In this document: positions 1-7,895 of the stretch, one piece after another
How the letters are laid out: every line of letters starts with the position of its first letter
Position numbering within the stretch: the first letter of the stretch is position 1
Assembly (NCBI GenBank): GCA_023269675.1
Contig: JAHFSX010000009.1
Location: 116,521-180,520 of the forward strand
Source of the DNA: Verrucomicrobiota bacterium
GTDB lineage: Bacteria; Verrucomicrobiota; Kiritimatiellia; RFP12; UBA1067
DNA: 64,000 nucleotides
Direction: 5' to 3'
Translations under genes and position numbers: made by a program
The notes under the pieces: model-generated
Seen by the model: only the letters and a program-made list of their open reading frames with translations
Told to the model about the DNA's origin: nothing
The model's database searches: none

Positions 1-323
1 ACTTGATCGATCACGGCATGGCGAATTACTTCGGATATCCCGTCTTCCCATATGACTTGGGCTATGAGGGCTTAGACACACGGTTTTCCATTGGCGATAT
101 ACCTTACACGAGTCCGGCGGGTACGTTCCCTGCAAATGGGTATGGACTATACGACATGGCGGGGAACGTATGGGAGTGGTGCTGGGATTCGTCTGACGAG
201 TACCGGTATATCCACGACGGTAGTTGGGCCGATGATTCCGAATTCGCGTGTTGTGGAAGAAGAGGGAACTGGAATTATCCATTCAACGCCGGCTTTGGCG
301 GTTTCCGTCCCGTCCGCCGTTAG
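1..323 (+). CDS. Formylglycine-generating-enzyme / C-type-lectin-fold protein, C-terminal end (partial)
   Basis: This is the last roughly 107 codons of a gene that starts before the window. The reading frame is open to base 1. The residues show the FGE-sulfatase (SUMF1) signature: a [15 protein letters not shown] block, then DGSW, and a GFRPVRR end. Two uses of this fold are common: formylglycine-enzyme-like proteins, abundant in PVC hosts, and phage receptor-binding proteins diversified by retroelements. The usual RGGSW is HDGSW here. It converges on the lysis genes and belongs either to the phage or to a cargo gene. A GC hairpin with a GAAA-containing loop lies 62 bases after the stop. Confidence 0.75.
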   Translation, partial: LIDHGMANYFGYPVFPYDLGYEGLDTRFSIGDIPYTSPAGTFPANGYGLYDMAGNVWEWCWDSSDEYRYIHDGSWADDSEFACCGRRGNWNYPFNAGFGGFRPVRR

Positions 324-384
324 GAGGCAACAAGCACGCTGCAAGAACAGAAAACAGCGGACGGTCGCGAACCAAGAAATGAAA

Positions 385-413
385 CCGGACGGCGGAGAAA
401 CCCCGCCGTCCGG
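385..413. terminator. GC-rich hairpin between converging genes
   Basis: Arms CCGGACGGCGG and CCGCCGTCCGG (11 bp) enclose an AGAAACC loop. No T-run follows on either strand, so it is only a possible bidirectional terminator for the SUMF1-type gene and the lysis module. A hairpin placed after the last codons of a C-type-lectin gene is also what diversity-generating retroelement targets carry. Confidence 0.45.
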
Positions 414-444
414 ATGAATCGCGAAACAAGCGCCAGGATCGCGT

Positions 445-1029
445 CTAAGGCACGGAACACGCGCCATCGGCACAGGCCGCGCCGGAAGCTACCGACGCGG
501 CGGGCGCAGGCGCAGAGGCCTTGGTCGCGCTGCCGGCGCTCTTGACCGCACCGCCCAGGAACTGCCCGAGAAGCCCCAAGGCGGAGTCGCCCATCGGAAG
601 CTGAAGGGAGGGGTCGGTCTTGTTGCCGGAAGCAATCGAGTCGGTCCCGCCCTCGATCTGCTGGTCGTTGACGCCGAACTGGAGCGACCGGGGATACTTC
701 GGGTCATCCGTACCTACCGGCTCGTTCACGTTGAAGGTGCAGCGGTCGAACTGAAGCGCTTGGCACCGTGTCCGCGTCAGACAGCCGGACGCGCCCAGCA
801 TCAGCAATCCGAGCAGGATGCAGCCCGCGGCCGACGGCGGCACCTTGGCCAAGGCTTTGCGTTTGGCCCAGATCGACCAGAGGCCCGTCGCCAAAAGCAC
901 GCCGGCTCCCACAAGGCCCTCGGTGTCCGCCTCGGAGGCCAGCCCCTTCTGGGCCAGATAACCGCCCAGCAACGTCGTCCCGATCCGGACGAGCCCGCCC
1001 ACATACGCCAACAGGTTTTGCTTATCCAT
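445..1029 (-). CDS. Holin-like membrane protein with a lipobox-bearing C-terminal extension
   Basis: About 194 residues. The N-terminal 60 residues (LAYVGGLVR, LLGGYLAQKG, GLWSIWAKRK) match the small Pam3-gp28-type phage holin pattern of two membrane segments followed by a basic tail. A second hydrophobic stretch, LLGLLMLGASGC, then resembles a lipoprotein signal peptide with its cysteine, as in Rz1-type spanins, followed by an Ala/Ser-rich tail. The start at 1029 is chosen for its GAGGTGATG ribosome site; an upstream in-frame start would lack one. The role is probably host lysis. The fusion of a holin with a spanin-like lipoprotein is an inference from the two motifs. Confidence 0.6.
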   Translation of the reverse strand: MDKQNLLAYVGGLVRIGTTLLGGYLAQKGLASEADTEGLVGAGVLLATGLWSIWAKRKALAKVPPSAAGCILLGLLMLGASGCLTRTRCQALQFDRCTFNVNEPVGTDDPKYPRSLQFGVNDQQIEGGTDSIASGNKTDPSLQLPMGDSALGLLGQFLGGAVKSAGSATKASAPAPAASVASGAACADGACSVP

Positions 1030-1129
1030 CACATCACCTCGCTTTTGACTTTGAAAACGCGCGCCGGCCGGAAAAGGTACAACCGACCGACGCGCACCAG
1101 TGAACGCCACCCAGCGGCACCGGACACCC

Positions 1130-1375
1130 TCACAACTTCGAAAGCACCTTCACCAACACCAGGCAGGCCGAAACCGCACCCGCGATCGTGGTCCCGACGA
1201 CCACCGAGACAACCCAAAGCAGCGCGTGAATCACCATCTCATGACGCGCCAGACGCGTCTGCATCGAGACGTGGCCATTGTCCACGAACAACCGGGCCTC
1301 GATGCTCTCCAGTTTCTCAAGCACCGCGGCGTGCTGCGCGGCACATTCCTCTTTCGTGACACAGACGTTGCTCAT
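1130..1375 (-). CDS. Small coiled-coil plus transmembrane phage protein (XhlA/holin-like)
   Basis: 81 residues. The first 40 are acidic and predicted helical (AAQHAAVLEKLESIEARLF), and one membrane helix follows (WVVSVVVGTTIAGAVSACLV) near the C-terminus. This layout is that of hemolysin XhlA and other lysis-associated proteins that sit beside holins. A GGAGGGCGG site stands just before the ATG. It lies upstream of the holin-like gene in the same leftward transcription unit, which supports a lysis role. No enzyme domain is visible. Confidence 0.55.
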   Translation of the reverse strand: MSNVCVTKEECAAQHAAVLEKLESIEARLFVDNGHVSMQTRLARHEMVIHALLWVVSVVVGTTIAGAVSACLVLVKVLSKL

Positions 1376-1455
1376 GGCCGCCCTCCAAAAAAAGCCCTCC
1401 GCGCCCCGCGCCTACGCGAGAGCCGCGGCGGGCACAAACACAACCGCAATTCAAA

Positions 1456-2046
1456 CTAGGCCGAAGCCTCGGACATGCCAATAATGTCGTCCCCGACACG
1501 CGACACGGTGCGCAGACCGTAATAATTCAGAATACCGGTATAATTAAGCTGCAACCGGTAGTAAGCAGAACCAACATCCGGAGTATAGAGGTTAGCATCC
1601 ACCCAACCCCACAACGTGATACCCAACTCCACGCCCGCGATGTACTGGATCGGAATGGATACGGTACGCCAGGCCACATTCATCAATAACACCTTGAGCC
1701 GGTAAACAACAACCGTAGCGAGCGGATCCACCGCATCCATCACCAGCCCCATAATGTATTTGGTCTGAAGAAAGGCCGGATCGTGGATCCACCGGTACGT
1801 CCCGTCGGTCGTGTCCGGCCCGAAAAAGAGCACCTGCCCGGGCCCCACAAACGTGCCCGCAACCTCAGCCTCCGTGATGAAACCGACACCGTCCTCAGGA
1901 CCCCGCGCGCCCGCGGCACCCGGAGCGCCCGCCGCACCCGGCTCACCCGGCGCACCCGGAGAGCCCGCCGTACCGGCCGGCCCCTGAGCACCCGCCGGCC
2001 CGACAAGCACAGAACCGACCGGCAAAACCAGAATCGCTTGTTCCAT
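1456..2046 (-). CDS. Collagen-like phage structural protein
   Basis: 196 residues. After a short N-terminal segment there is a run of about 11 Gly-X-Y triplets (residues 18-50, for example GPAGAQGPAG and GAPGAAGARG), followed by a beta-rich globular domain of about 140 residues that I do not recognise. Collagen-like stalks are frequent in phage tail fibres and head decorations. The ATG has a GGGAGG site five bases away. Its place after the capsid and adaptor genes fits a fibre or appendage subunit. The triplet run makes it prone to length change. Confidence 0.65.
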   Translation of the reverse strand: MEQAILVLPVGSVLVGPAGAQGPAGTAGSPGAPGEPGAAGAPGAAGARGPEDGVGFITEAEVAGTFVGPGQVLFFGPDTTDGTYRWIHDPAFLQTKYIMGLVMDAVDPLATVVVYRLKVLLMNVAWRTVSIPIQYIAGVELGITLWGWVDANLYTPDVGSAYYRLQLNYTGILNYYGLRTVSRVGDDIIGMSEASA

Positions 2047-2090
2047 AAAAACCTCCCAACGTTTACCAACACCTCATCCAAAAAAGGCTG

Positions 2091-2333
2091 TTACTCGTAA
2101 GTCAGCGCCGCCAGCAACTCGCCGCTCACACCCGGAGCCCGGAGCCCGGAACAGTGTTTGATGCGCCGGCCGGTCGTGCCGATCGGATAGACCGCACTGC
2201 AGATCCAGGCGGCCTCCGTGGCGTCCGCGCCCCGCGGAGCCTCGGCAATATACTCGACCCCGTCAACCACAACATCAATCAGCGCCGCGCCGCGCTTGAT
2301 GCGGTCACAGGCATAGATATCGAGAACGGACAT
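2091..2333 (-). CDS. Hypothetical phage structural-module protein
   Basis: 80 residues with no family that I recognise. It starts with an excellent AAGGAGG ribosome site and lies between the collagen-like gene and the adaptor candidate on the same strand, so it is probably a virion or assembly component. It has no signal peptide, no membrane helix and three cysteines (positions 9, 45 and 61). The C-terminus LLAALTYE is followed after 44 bases by the collagen-like gene. Confidence 0.5.
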   Translation of the reverse strand: MSVLDIYACDRIKRGAALIDVVVDGVEYIAEAPRGADATEAAWICSAVYPIGTTGRRIKHCSGLRAPGVSGELLAALTYE

Positions 2334-2344
2334 AGAAACCTCCT

Positions 2345-2384
2345 TGGAGAAGTGCGTCAGTTCATTAGTTCATTGGTGCGTTAG
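2345..2384. repeat. Dispersed GTGCGTTAGTG-type spacer repeat
   Basis: The spacer contains GTGCGTCAGT, TTCATTAGTTCATT and GTGCGTTAGTGAA, a short phased repeat. An inverted-orientation relative lies at 22,668-22,703 (CACTAACGCACTAACGCA). Both copies are in gene-free spacers of the prophage. Confidence 0.5.
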
Positions 2385-2413
2385 TGAAAAAGACCCGAAG
2401 AAACAGCGATCAA

Positions 2414-3073
2414 TCAACCGAAAAACGATTCCGTCGGAACCTGCTGCGCATCGGCCTCAGCCGAAGCGGTCTCATTAACGACCGAAGCCGCCGCCAACGC
2501 GTCGCCCGTGGCGAACGCCTCGGTACAGCCCGCGGAATTGGCGTCGAAACGGTACATCTCGCCCAGGACGAAATAGTAAAGCGCGCCCTCGCACCGGCTC
2601 AAAAGAATGGAATCGGCAGCCGCCAACTCGACGAACCGGCGCACGCCGCTCACGGTGAGCGTCAGCGCCGCCGAAGGCATCGGCGCGAGCCTGATCCGCC
2701 GCACCGGCTTGGTGTCCGCGTCCACGCCATCGGCCAGCGCCACATACCGGCAGGGCGTGCCGGAAGAGAGCAGATACACCGGGGAAAAATCGGCGGCCGT
2801 CGCGTCGCAAAGGGGGAGCAGCGCGCCGTTGGCGTCGCGCACCGTCAGGATACCGTCCAACGCGGTCGGCAGAGCGACCACACCGTCACCCGCAGCGACC
2901 GAAACCGAAACGTCCGCCAAAACCAGTTCGCGGTAGGGAAACAGCCGCCAGAGATAAAGATACCAGCGGTTCAGATCCGCGAGCCCCATGGACGCCAGAC
3001 CGTCCGGCACCGCGCCGGCCACGCACAAACCCGCCTTGACGGCAGCCTTTTCGACCAATGCGGATGCGAGCAT
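2414..3073 (-). CDS. Probable phage head-tail adaptor / tail accessory protein
   Basis: About 219 residues. The N-terminus (LVEKAAVKAGLCVAGA, LADLNRWYLYLWRLFPYREL) looks like the helical adaptor proteins that dock below portals in short-tailed phages, with a beta-rich middle and a helical segment at 170-200. The start at 3073 is used because the longer in-frame extension would run through a strong terminator (3085-3125). No clear Shine-Dalgarno site precedes it. It follows the capsid region, consistent with gp4-type tail accessory factors, but I cannot assign the family with certainty. Confidence 0.45.
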   Translation of the reverse strand: MLASALVEKAAVKAGLCVAGAVPDGLASMGLADLNRWYLYLWRLFPYRELVLADVSVSVAAGDGVVALPTALDGILTVRDANGALLPLCDATAADFSPVYLLSSGTPCRYVALADGVDADTKPVRRIRLAPMPSAALTLTVSGVRRFVELAAADSILLSRCEGALYYFVLGEMYRFDANSAGCTEAFATGDALAAASVVNETASAEADAQQVPTESFFG

Positions 3074-3084
3074 GACAAACCCCC

Positions 3085-3125
3085 AAAAAAAGCCCCGCGC
3101 CGGCAGAAAGGGACCGGCGCGGGGC
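3085..3125 (-). terminator. Rho-independent terminator (minus strand)
   Basis: The 12-bp arms GCCCCGCGCCGG and CCGGCGCGGGGC are followed on the minus strand by a run of seven T. It ends transcription of the leftward gene at 3143-3724, or attenuates read-through into the next gene 12 bases further on. Confidence 0.85.
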
Positions 3126-3142
3126 AGGCACCCGCCCAAAAC

Positions 3143-3724
3143 TTAGAACCAATACTCGACCAGCGCGGCGGCGATGGTCGTCTTGTTGCTCGTCGCGACG
3201 AGCTCGAAGAGGATCGGGCAACCCGTGTCGCCGCAAACGAAATCCTCGACCGTCACGGCCGCGGAGCCGATCGTCGGCAGACCGTCGATCACATCCTCGG
3301 CCGGCACCACAACGAACGCGCGCGTGTTCGCGGGGATGTCCACGCCGACCGCCGTGATCGTGGCGTTGCAGTACATCAGGCCCGTGCCGGCGTTCGCGTA
3401 GGTCGCGCTGACCAGCACCCAGCCAGACCCCGTGAGCAGCAACAGCTTGTCGGTCGAGGCCAGCGTGTGGCCCTTGAAGACGTGGCCGTTGGCCACATCC
3501 ACCGGGACCTTAACGACCGTGCCGGCCGCGAGCAGCTTCTCGACCATGGCAAACGTCCGGCCAGCCTTCGGCACATAGAACTTGGCCGCGCAAGCGGCAT
3601 CGTTGCCGAGGGCCGAGAAGCGGCGGACAACCGCCTTGGCCTTCTGGAACTCCGGCACGACAACGGCAACGGCCGTCGCGCTGGTGGCGACCCCGGAAAC
3701 CGTGGTGACATTGATCTTATCCAT
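3143..3724 (-). CDS. Hypothetical virion protein following the major capsid gene
   Basis: About 193 residues, beta-rich, with no recognised family. The start at 3724 has a perfect AAGGAG site. Features include VVVPEFQKAKAVVRRFSALGND near the N-terminus and many short Thr/Val/Ala strands. It lies directly after the capsid gene on the same strand and is closed by its own strong terminator. That arrangement often indicates a highly expressed head decoration or minor capsid protein. This role is inferred from position only. Confidence 0.45.
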   Translation of the reverse strand: MDKINVTTVSGVATSATAVAVVVPEFQKAKAVVRRFSALGNDAACAAKFYVPKAGRTFAMVEKLLAAGTVVKVPVDVANGHVFKGHTLASTDKLLLLTGSGWVLVSATYANAGTGLMYCNATITAVGVDIPANTRAFVVVPAEDVIDGLPTIGSAAVTVEDFVCGDTGCPILFELVATSNKTTIAAALVEYWF

Positions 3725-3750
3725 GATGAACTCCTTAGGAATTGTGAGAT

Positions 3751-3834
3751 TAACCACCAAGACACCAAGGACACGAAGAACACGAAGTTTAAATTCTTGG
3801 AGCCCCTTGGCGCTCTCCGTGCCTTGGCGGTGGA
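3751..3834. repeat. Dispersed ACCACCAAGACACCAAG inverted-repeat element, prophage copy
   Basis: The spacer between capsid and the next gene reads CCACCAAGACACCAAGG, ACACGAAG repeats, then CTTGGAGCCCCTTGG and GCCTTGGCGGTGG, so CCACCAAG at one end faces CTTGGCGGTGG at the other. A second element with the same plan lies in host DNA at 32,412-32,495. Its out-of-frame translation gives HHQDTKDTKNTK-like peptides, a signature often seen in spurious ORFs of PVC genomes. Confidence 0.7.
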
Positions 3835-3842
3835 TATCGGGT

Positions 3843-4922
3843 TTACGCGGTTTCGTCGGGCAGATCCGCGACGGTCTCGTCGAACGCCGAGGTGAACGCG
3901 AGGTTCACGCCGAAGTCGCGCACCGTCACCATCGCCTGCATCGGGAAACGCAGGGCGCAGGTCACCTTGTTGCCGGTAACCGTGATGTCCTGCACCTTGA
4001 ACGAGGGCGCCAGCAGCTTGCGCTGCTCGGAACCGGCCTCGCCGAGATCCAGATACCCGAACGAATTCGCGCCGAACAGATGACAGACGCGCACCTTGCC
4101 GGTGTTCTTGCGGGTCTCAAGCACACCGCCCTCGGAGGGCAGCTTGCAGCGGTAACCGTCCGACTGGACGCGGAACGCGACGCCGGCATAGTCCACCGCG
4201 GAACCGGAGGCGAACATCTTCTGGCTCGAATCCTCGACGCGCTTGATGGCGTCCATGAATTTCGAGTCGCCCAGCGTCAGCTGCTGGATCCCGGCCGAGT
4301 CGATCACGCACACGACGCGGTCGTTGATCAGCGGCACATTGCCGTTGCGCAACAGCGCCGAGGCGCGCACGATGTCCGCCAAGGTTAGGAACGAATCCGC
4401 CTTGAGCGCCGAGAATCCCGCCACGCCGCCCGCGTAGATCGTGCGGAAGGGCGCAGGCGCCTTGACGTAGGTGTTCGACAGGTTCGTCATGGCGAGCCCG
4501 CAGGGCACCACCATGCGGTCATTGACGACCGTGTGGATCATGCGCCGCGCCCACGTGACGAGCCGTTTCTTGGTCAGCGGGAGCATGTCCGCCGGATCCT
4601 GCTCGATCAGCCGGGGGCGAAGTTCGAGGAAACCGGCCAGCTCCTGCAGCGACACCTGGAAAGCGTCGTCCTGGAAAACCATCGCCGAGGCCGGCTCCTC
4701 GTCGTCGTTGTACATCTGCGGGGAGTCGCTGGTCGTCATCACCGACAACGGCAACTCGCCCAAAACGCGGAACTGCACGAACGTGCCGTTCTTGGGCGCG
4801 AGCTTCGCCTTGACGCCCATTTCCGAATTGGCCAAGGGAGTCTCGTACTCCGTGTCGGCGATCTCCGTGAAAGCGCGGTCAAAATAACCTTGAACCGTGC
4901 CCTTCATCGTATCGAGGTCCAT
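3843..4922 (-). CDS. Major capsid protein (probable)
   Basis: 359 residues, the usual size for a phage coat subunit. It sits immediately downstream of the coiled-coil scaffold candidate and the portal, which is the standard order. An N-terminal acidic helical part (MDLDTMKGTVQGYFDRAFTE) is followed by mixed alpha/beta sequence with the pattern of a HK97-type or N4 gp56-like coat: LELRPRLIEQDPADMLPLTKKRLVTW, then VCVIDSAGIQQL and a beta-rich end. No conserved catalytic residue is expected. The family is inferred from position, length and general pattern, not from a diagnostic motif. Confidence 0.65.
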   Translation of the reverse strand: MDLDTMKGTVQGYFDRAFTEIADTEYETPLANSEMGVKAKLAPKNGTFVQFRVLGELPLSVMTTSDSPQMYNDDEEPASAMVFQDDAFQVSLQELAGFLELRPRLIEQDPADMLPLTKKRLVTWARRMIHTVVNDRMVVPCGLAMTNLSNTYVKAPAPFRTIYAGGVAGFSALKADSFLTLADIVRASALLRNGNVPLINDRVVCVIDSAGIQQLTLGDSKFMDAIKRVEDSSQKMFASGSAVDYAGVAFRVQSDGYRCKLPSEGGVLETRKNTGKVRVCHLFGANSFGYLDLGEAGSEQRKLLAPSFKVQDITVTGNKVTCALRFPMQAMVTVRDFGVNLAFTSAFDETVADLPDETA

Positions 4923-4932
4923 AATGTATCTC

Positions 4933-5394
4933 CTACTTTGCGAGTTGCTCTTTCAGCCACTCGTCCGCGTTTTGCGCACCCTTGCCCCCACCCCCGGCCG
5001 GGGGCGTGGTGGTTGTTCCAACCAACTTCGAAAGGCGGTCAACCTCCGCCTTGAACGCGTCGCGCTCCTTGAGGGCCGCGTCGCGCTCACCACTCACCGC
5101 CGCAACCTGGCCCTGCAGCGCGTCGCGCTCGCCCGTCACTTTGGCAAACTCCGATTCGCCGGCCTTCTTATCGTCGGCAGCCTTCGCGGCCGCGGCCTGA
5201 TCCGCCGCAACCTTGTCCGCGGCAGCCTTGTCGGCCGCCTGCTTGTCGGCCGCCGCCTGATCCGCCGCCGCCTTGTCGGCGACCTCTTTCTCGCCGGCAG
5301 CCTTGAGGGCCGCCAGCTTGTCGGCCTCGCCCTTGTCCGCCGCCGCCTTGTCCGCCGCCGCCTTCTCCGACGCGATTCTCTCTTCCTCGGTCAT
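4933..5394 (-). CDS. Probable scaffolding protein with AADK repeats
   Basis: 153 residues. Residues 10-75 are a highly charged Ala/Asp/Lys repeat (AADKAAADK, AADQAAADKQ) that should form a long helix or coiled coil. A second helical part (ERDALQGQVAAVSGERDAALKERD) and a short C-terminal helix (DEWLKEQLAK) follow. It ends 10 bases before the capsid start. A small, charged, all-helical protein directly upstream of the coat gene is typical of a scaffold. The DNA repeat (GCCGCCGCCTTGTCC and variants) makes length variation likely. Confidence 0.6.
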   Translation of the reverse strand: MTEEERIASEKAAADKAAADKGEADKLAALKAAGEKEVADKAAADQAAADKQAADKAAADKVAADQAAAAKAADDKKAGESEFAKVTGERDALQGQVAAVSGERDAALKERDAFKAEVDRLSKLVGTTTTPPAGGGGKGAQNADEWLKEQLAK

Positions 5395-5395
5395 A

Positions 5396-5605
5396 TCAAA
5401 ATCCGTTCGCTTTTTGCCGGAACCCGAAAACCGGGACCGGCGGGGTTACAGAAACAACACGCCCCTCTACTTTAGTGGGGGCATCGTCGCCAACTCCGGC
5501 AACGGAATCGGCCGCGGAAACCGCCGGAACCGGCTCCGCCGCAGGCACTTCCAGACCGCCAAAAAAAACCGGCGGCTGCGCACCAACAACCTGCCTCTTT
5601 TTCAT
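5396..5605 (-). CDS. Small hypothetical phage protein
   Basis: 69 residues. It begins at 5605 inside the ATGA overlap with the preceding gene's stop (5602-5604) and ends one base before the scaffold gene, so it is translationally coupled on both sides. A GCGAGG site precedes the ATG. The protein is rich in Pro, Ala and Val with no domain that I recognise. Its place between portal and scaffold suggests a head assembly role. Confidence 0.5.
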   Translation of the reverse strand: MKKRQVVGAQPPVFFGGLEVPAAEPVPAVSAADSVAGVGDDAPTKVEGRVVSVTPPVPVFGFRQKANGF

Positions 5606-5940
5606 GTTTCCTCGCTTTCAGTTGAAAGCGGCTCGCCCTCACAGGCCAGCCGCTCGATTTCACCGACCATCACCGAAAAACCGCCGGTAACCCCGTTCTC
5701 GAACGCCGTCCGCTCGACCGGCACCAGGGCCCGGCTCACCGCCATGTCATGCAGCGTCAGCAGGAAGCGCCGCCCGCTGGACGTGCGCAGGAAAGCGTCC
5801 AGATTCATCATGTCGGTCTCCCGCCAAGGGCCCGGCGCGACATGCCGCGCGCCAGGCAACACCGGAAGGGCCCGCCGTGCGCCGGCCGAGGCCTGCCGCA
5901 CCGGGAAACGCGCCGCCAGAAAAGCAAAGAGCCGCCTCAT
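5602..5940 (-). CDS. Hypothetical phage head-module protein
   Basis: 112 residues. The ATG at 5940 overlaps the portal stop (ATGA), and the gene's own stop overlaps the next start, so it is firmly embedded in the head operon. The basic N-terminus (MRRLFAFLAARFPVRQ) is followed by a helical region with FLRTSSGRRFLLTLHDMAVSRAL and an acidic tail. No family is recognised. The pattern resembles small portal-adjacent proteins of podovirus-like prophages. Confidence 0.55.
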   Translation of the reverse strand: MRRLFAFLAARFPVRQASAGARRALPVLPGARHVAPGPWRETDMMNLDAFLRTSSGRRFLLTLHDMAVSRALVPVERTAFENGVTGGFSVMVGEIERLACEGEPLSTESEET

Positions 5941-7577
5941 ACCGCCACCTCCGTCCCGGCCGCCCGACTTTGGCCGGCACCCGACGACGACATCAGCCGC
6001 CGCGCAAGTTCCGTGTCCATCGTGTTGAAGATCCACATGTAGAAATCGCGCACCGCCACCGGGCCCAACGTGACAGACATGTTTTCGATGATCGGCGCGA
6101 GCTGGCCCAGATTCGTCAACGCGGACAAGGTCCGCTGCTGATTCACCGACCGGCCGGATACGCCCGTCGATATCACAAACTCCGCCGACCAGACCGCGGC
6201 CGGCAACGCCTTGGAAGCCGACAGGATCAGCCCGCACCGGCCGCCGTTGGCCCGCGCCTGACGGCTCAGGAAGGTCCACATCATCGTGAACATCTCCGCC
6301 CAGGGCTCGGCGAAACGGTCCACCGCATCCGTGCTCATGCCGTGCGCCGTGCCCATGAGCGCGTTTACTTCCGTCGCGGTCTTGCGCTGGTCGCCGCCGA
6401 CCACCGAACCGATGAAGCCCTGCTGCGATCCGACGCGCTTCATGGCCAGCGTGCGGGCGTAGTCCTGCTGGTAAACCTGCTCGGTGCCCGGCGACTCGAA
6501 CCAGACCACCTCCTGCTGGCCGATGTTCTCGCCCGCGCGGAAGCGGAAAGGCTGCGCGCCCTTCTGGCCCTTCAGGAACGGCTTGCCCGCGAAGTCCAAG
6601 GCGATCGCGCGCACCGTGCGGAAACTCGACGCCTCGCGCTGGTCATCCTCCAGCGTCTCGGGAATGCCCGTCGAGTTGTAGAAACCCAGCGTGTCCTCGT
6701 TGCGGAACTGCACGAACGGCCACTCGCGCACCGGCGGCTCGCTCTCCACGCCGACCAGCGCCACCCAGATCCAAGGCTTGTCGGAAAGCGGCACGTCCGG
6801 CAGATCCGGACAGACCAGGCACACGCGCCGGCCCGCGTCCGCGGTCTCGTAGAAAATCTCCCAAACCTCCACGCCCGCGCCCGAATCGTTCAGCGCCCCC
6901 TCCCGGTAACGCGTCCGCACGTCGCCCCGGTCGACACCCGTCGAGGCCGCCTTGCGCTCACCCGCTTTCTTGATCGCCGCCGCGACAACCAGAGGATTCC
7001 ACGCGCCGGCCGAGGCCGCGCGCCGGAACTCGGAGAGCGTGAAACGCATCATGTGGCAGACGCGCTCCGCCTGACCCAACTCAAGCGTGGCGGTCGGCAC
7101 CACGACCGACAACGCCGAAACCGGATAAAAATTCGGCACCGGCAGCCCACCGCGGCCGGAGGTCTCGATCAGTTTGGCGACCCCGTGGCCGTACATCAGC
7201 ACATCGTCCACGCACTGCGCGATGCGCGTCCGCGTGCGCGGAATCGACCGCAAATGGAAATCAAACGCCGCCTCGGCCGCCTCCGCGTTCGCGAGGCCGT
7301 CCGCGTCAAGCCCGATGAACTGCGCCAGGCGCGGCGCCTGCCAGAGCGTCGTCACGATCGACTGCTTGAGATCGCGGATGAGATCCGCGACGATCGGGTC
7401 GGCCAGATTCGGCGCGCCCGGATAGATCGGCTTGTCCGTCGCCACGCGGCGGTAACGCTCCGCCCGGTTCTTCTCCGCCCGCGCGAACCACGTCCGCCGG
7501 TCCACCAGATCACCGTCCACCAAATCCTTGACCGCCTTGAAACGCGTCACATCCGAAAACAGGATCTCACCTTGCAT
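5937..7577 (-). CDS. Phage portal protein
   Basis: 546 residues, typical portal length. It has the charged N-terminal helical region, a YPGAPNLADPIVADLIRDLKQSI segment like the 'YPgas..vP' block of head-to-tail connectors, a middle wing region with FVQFRNEDTLGFYNSTGIPETL, and a C-terminal helical part with NALMGTAHGMSTDAVDRFAEPW and NQQRTLSALTNLGQLAPIIENM. The position between the terminase and scaffold/capsid genes is diagnostic. It forms the dodecameric DNA channel at one head vertex. The best resemblance is to portals of short-tailed phages. Confidence 0.75.
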   Translation of the reverse strand: MQGEILFSDVTRFKAVKDLVDGDLVDRRTWFARAEKNRAERYRRVATDKPIYPGAPNLADPIVADLIRDLKQSIVTTLWQAPRLAQFIGLDADGLANAEAAEAAFDFHLRSIPRTRTRIAQCVDDVLMYGHGVAKLIETSGRGGLPVPNFYPVSALSVVVPTATLELGQAERVCHMMRFTLSEFRRAASAGAWNPLVVAAAIKKAGERKAASTGVDRGDVRTRYREGALNDSGAGVEVWEIFYETADAGRRVCLVCPDLPDVPLSDKPWIWVALVGVESEPPVREWPFVQFRNEDTLGFYNSTGIPETLEDDQREASSFRTVRAIALDFAGKPFLKGQKGAQPFRFRAGENIGQQEVVWFESPGTEQVYQQDYARTLAMKRVGSQQGFIGSVVGGDQRKTATEVNALMGTAHGMSTDAVDRFAEPWAEMFTMMWTFLSRQARANGGRCGLILSASKALPAAVWSAEFVISTGVSGRSVNQQRTLSALTNLGQLAPIIENMSVTLGPVAVRDFYMWIFNTMDTELARRLMSSSGAGQSRAAGTEVAV

Positions 7578-7592
7578 AACAACCCCCGATCA

Positions 7593-7895
7593 TCAAATGA
7601 ACTGGTCCAATGAAACACACGGAATCCCCAAGGCCCGCGCCAACGCGACCTCGGCCAACGCCCCCGGGCTCGACTCCCAGCCGGGCAAAAGAACAACCAG
7701 CGCGGAAACGAAAAGCGCGTCGATACACTCGCGCATATACCAGGCATAAGACCGGCCGCCGGCCAACACCGCCGGATTCCAGATCCGGGCCCCGTGCCGC
7801 CGCTCATGCACAAACACCTGAGCCTGGGCGAAACGCACCCGGTAATCCGGCGCGCCGGCGATCGGGCCCGAAAGGAAAACGTCGTAGGCGTTCAT
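7593..7895 (-). CDS. DUF4406 / nucleoside-deoxyribosyltransferase-like protein
   Basis: 100 residues. The sequence FLSGPIAGAPDYRVRFAQAQ, then WNPAVL, then ALVVLLPGWESSPGALAEVALARALGI matches the DUF4406 pattern (GPItg, NP, LpGWe.S.GA..E), a small Rossmann-like fold related to nucleoside 2-deoxyribosyltransferases. It could act in nucleotide metabolism or base modification during infection. It sits between terminase and portal genes, and its ATG at 7895 overlaps the terminase stop. Such small enzymes are often inserted in phage head operons. Confidence 0.7.
   Translation of the reverse strand: MNAYDVFLSGPIAGAPDYRVRFAQAQVFVHERRHGARIWNPAVLAGGRSYAWYMRECIDALFVSALVVLLPGWESSPGALAEVALARALGIPCVSLDQFI

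Noticed and set aside
2384..3895. 503-codon plus-strand ORF
   Set aside because: It is a shadow of three minus-strand phage genes and runs through the CCACCAAG repeat, giving the HQDTKDTKNTK artefact peptide.
5877..7613. 578-codon plus-strand ORF opposite the portal gene
   Set aside because: Arg/His-rich antisense shadow; the portal frame has the family pattern and coupled neighbours.
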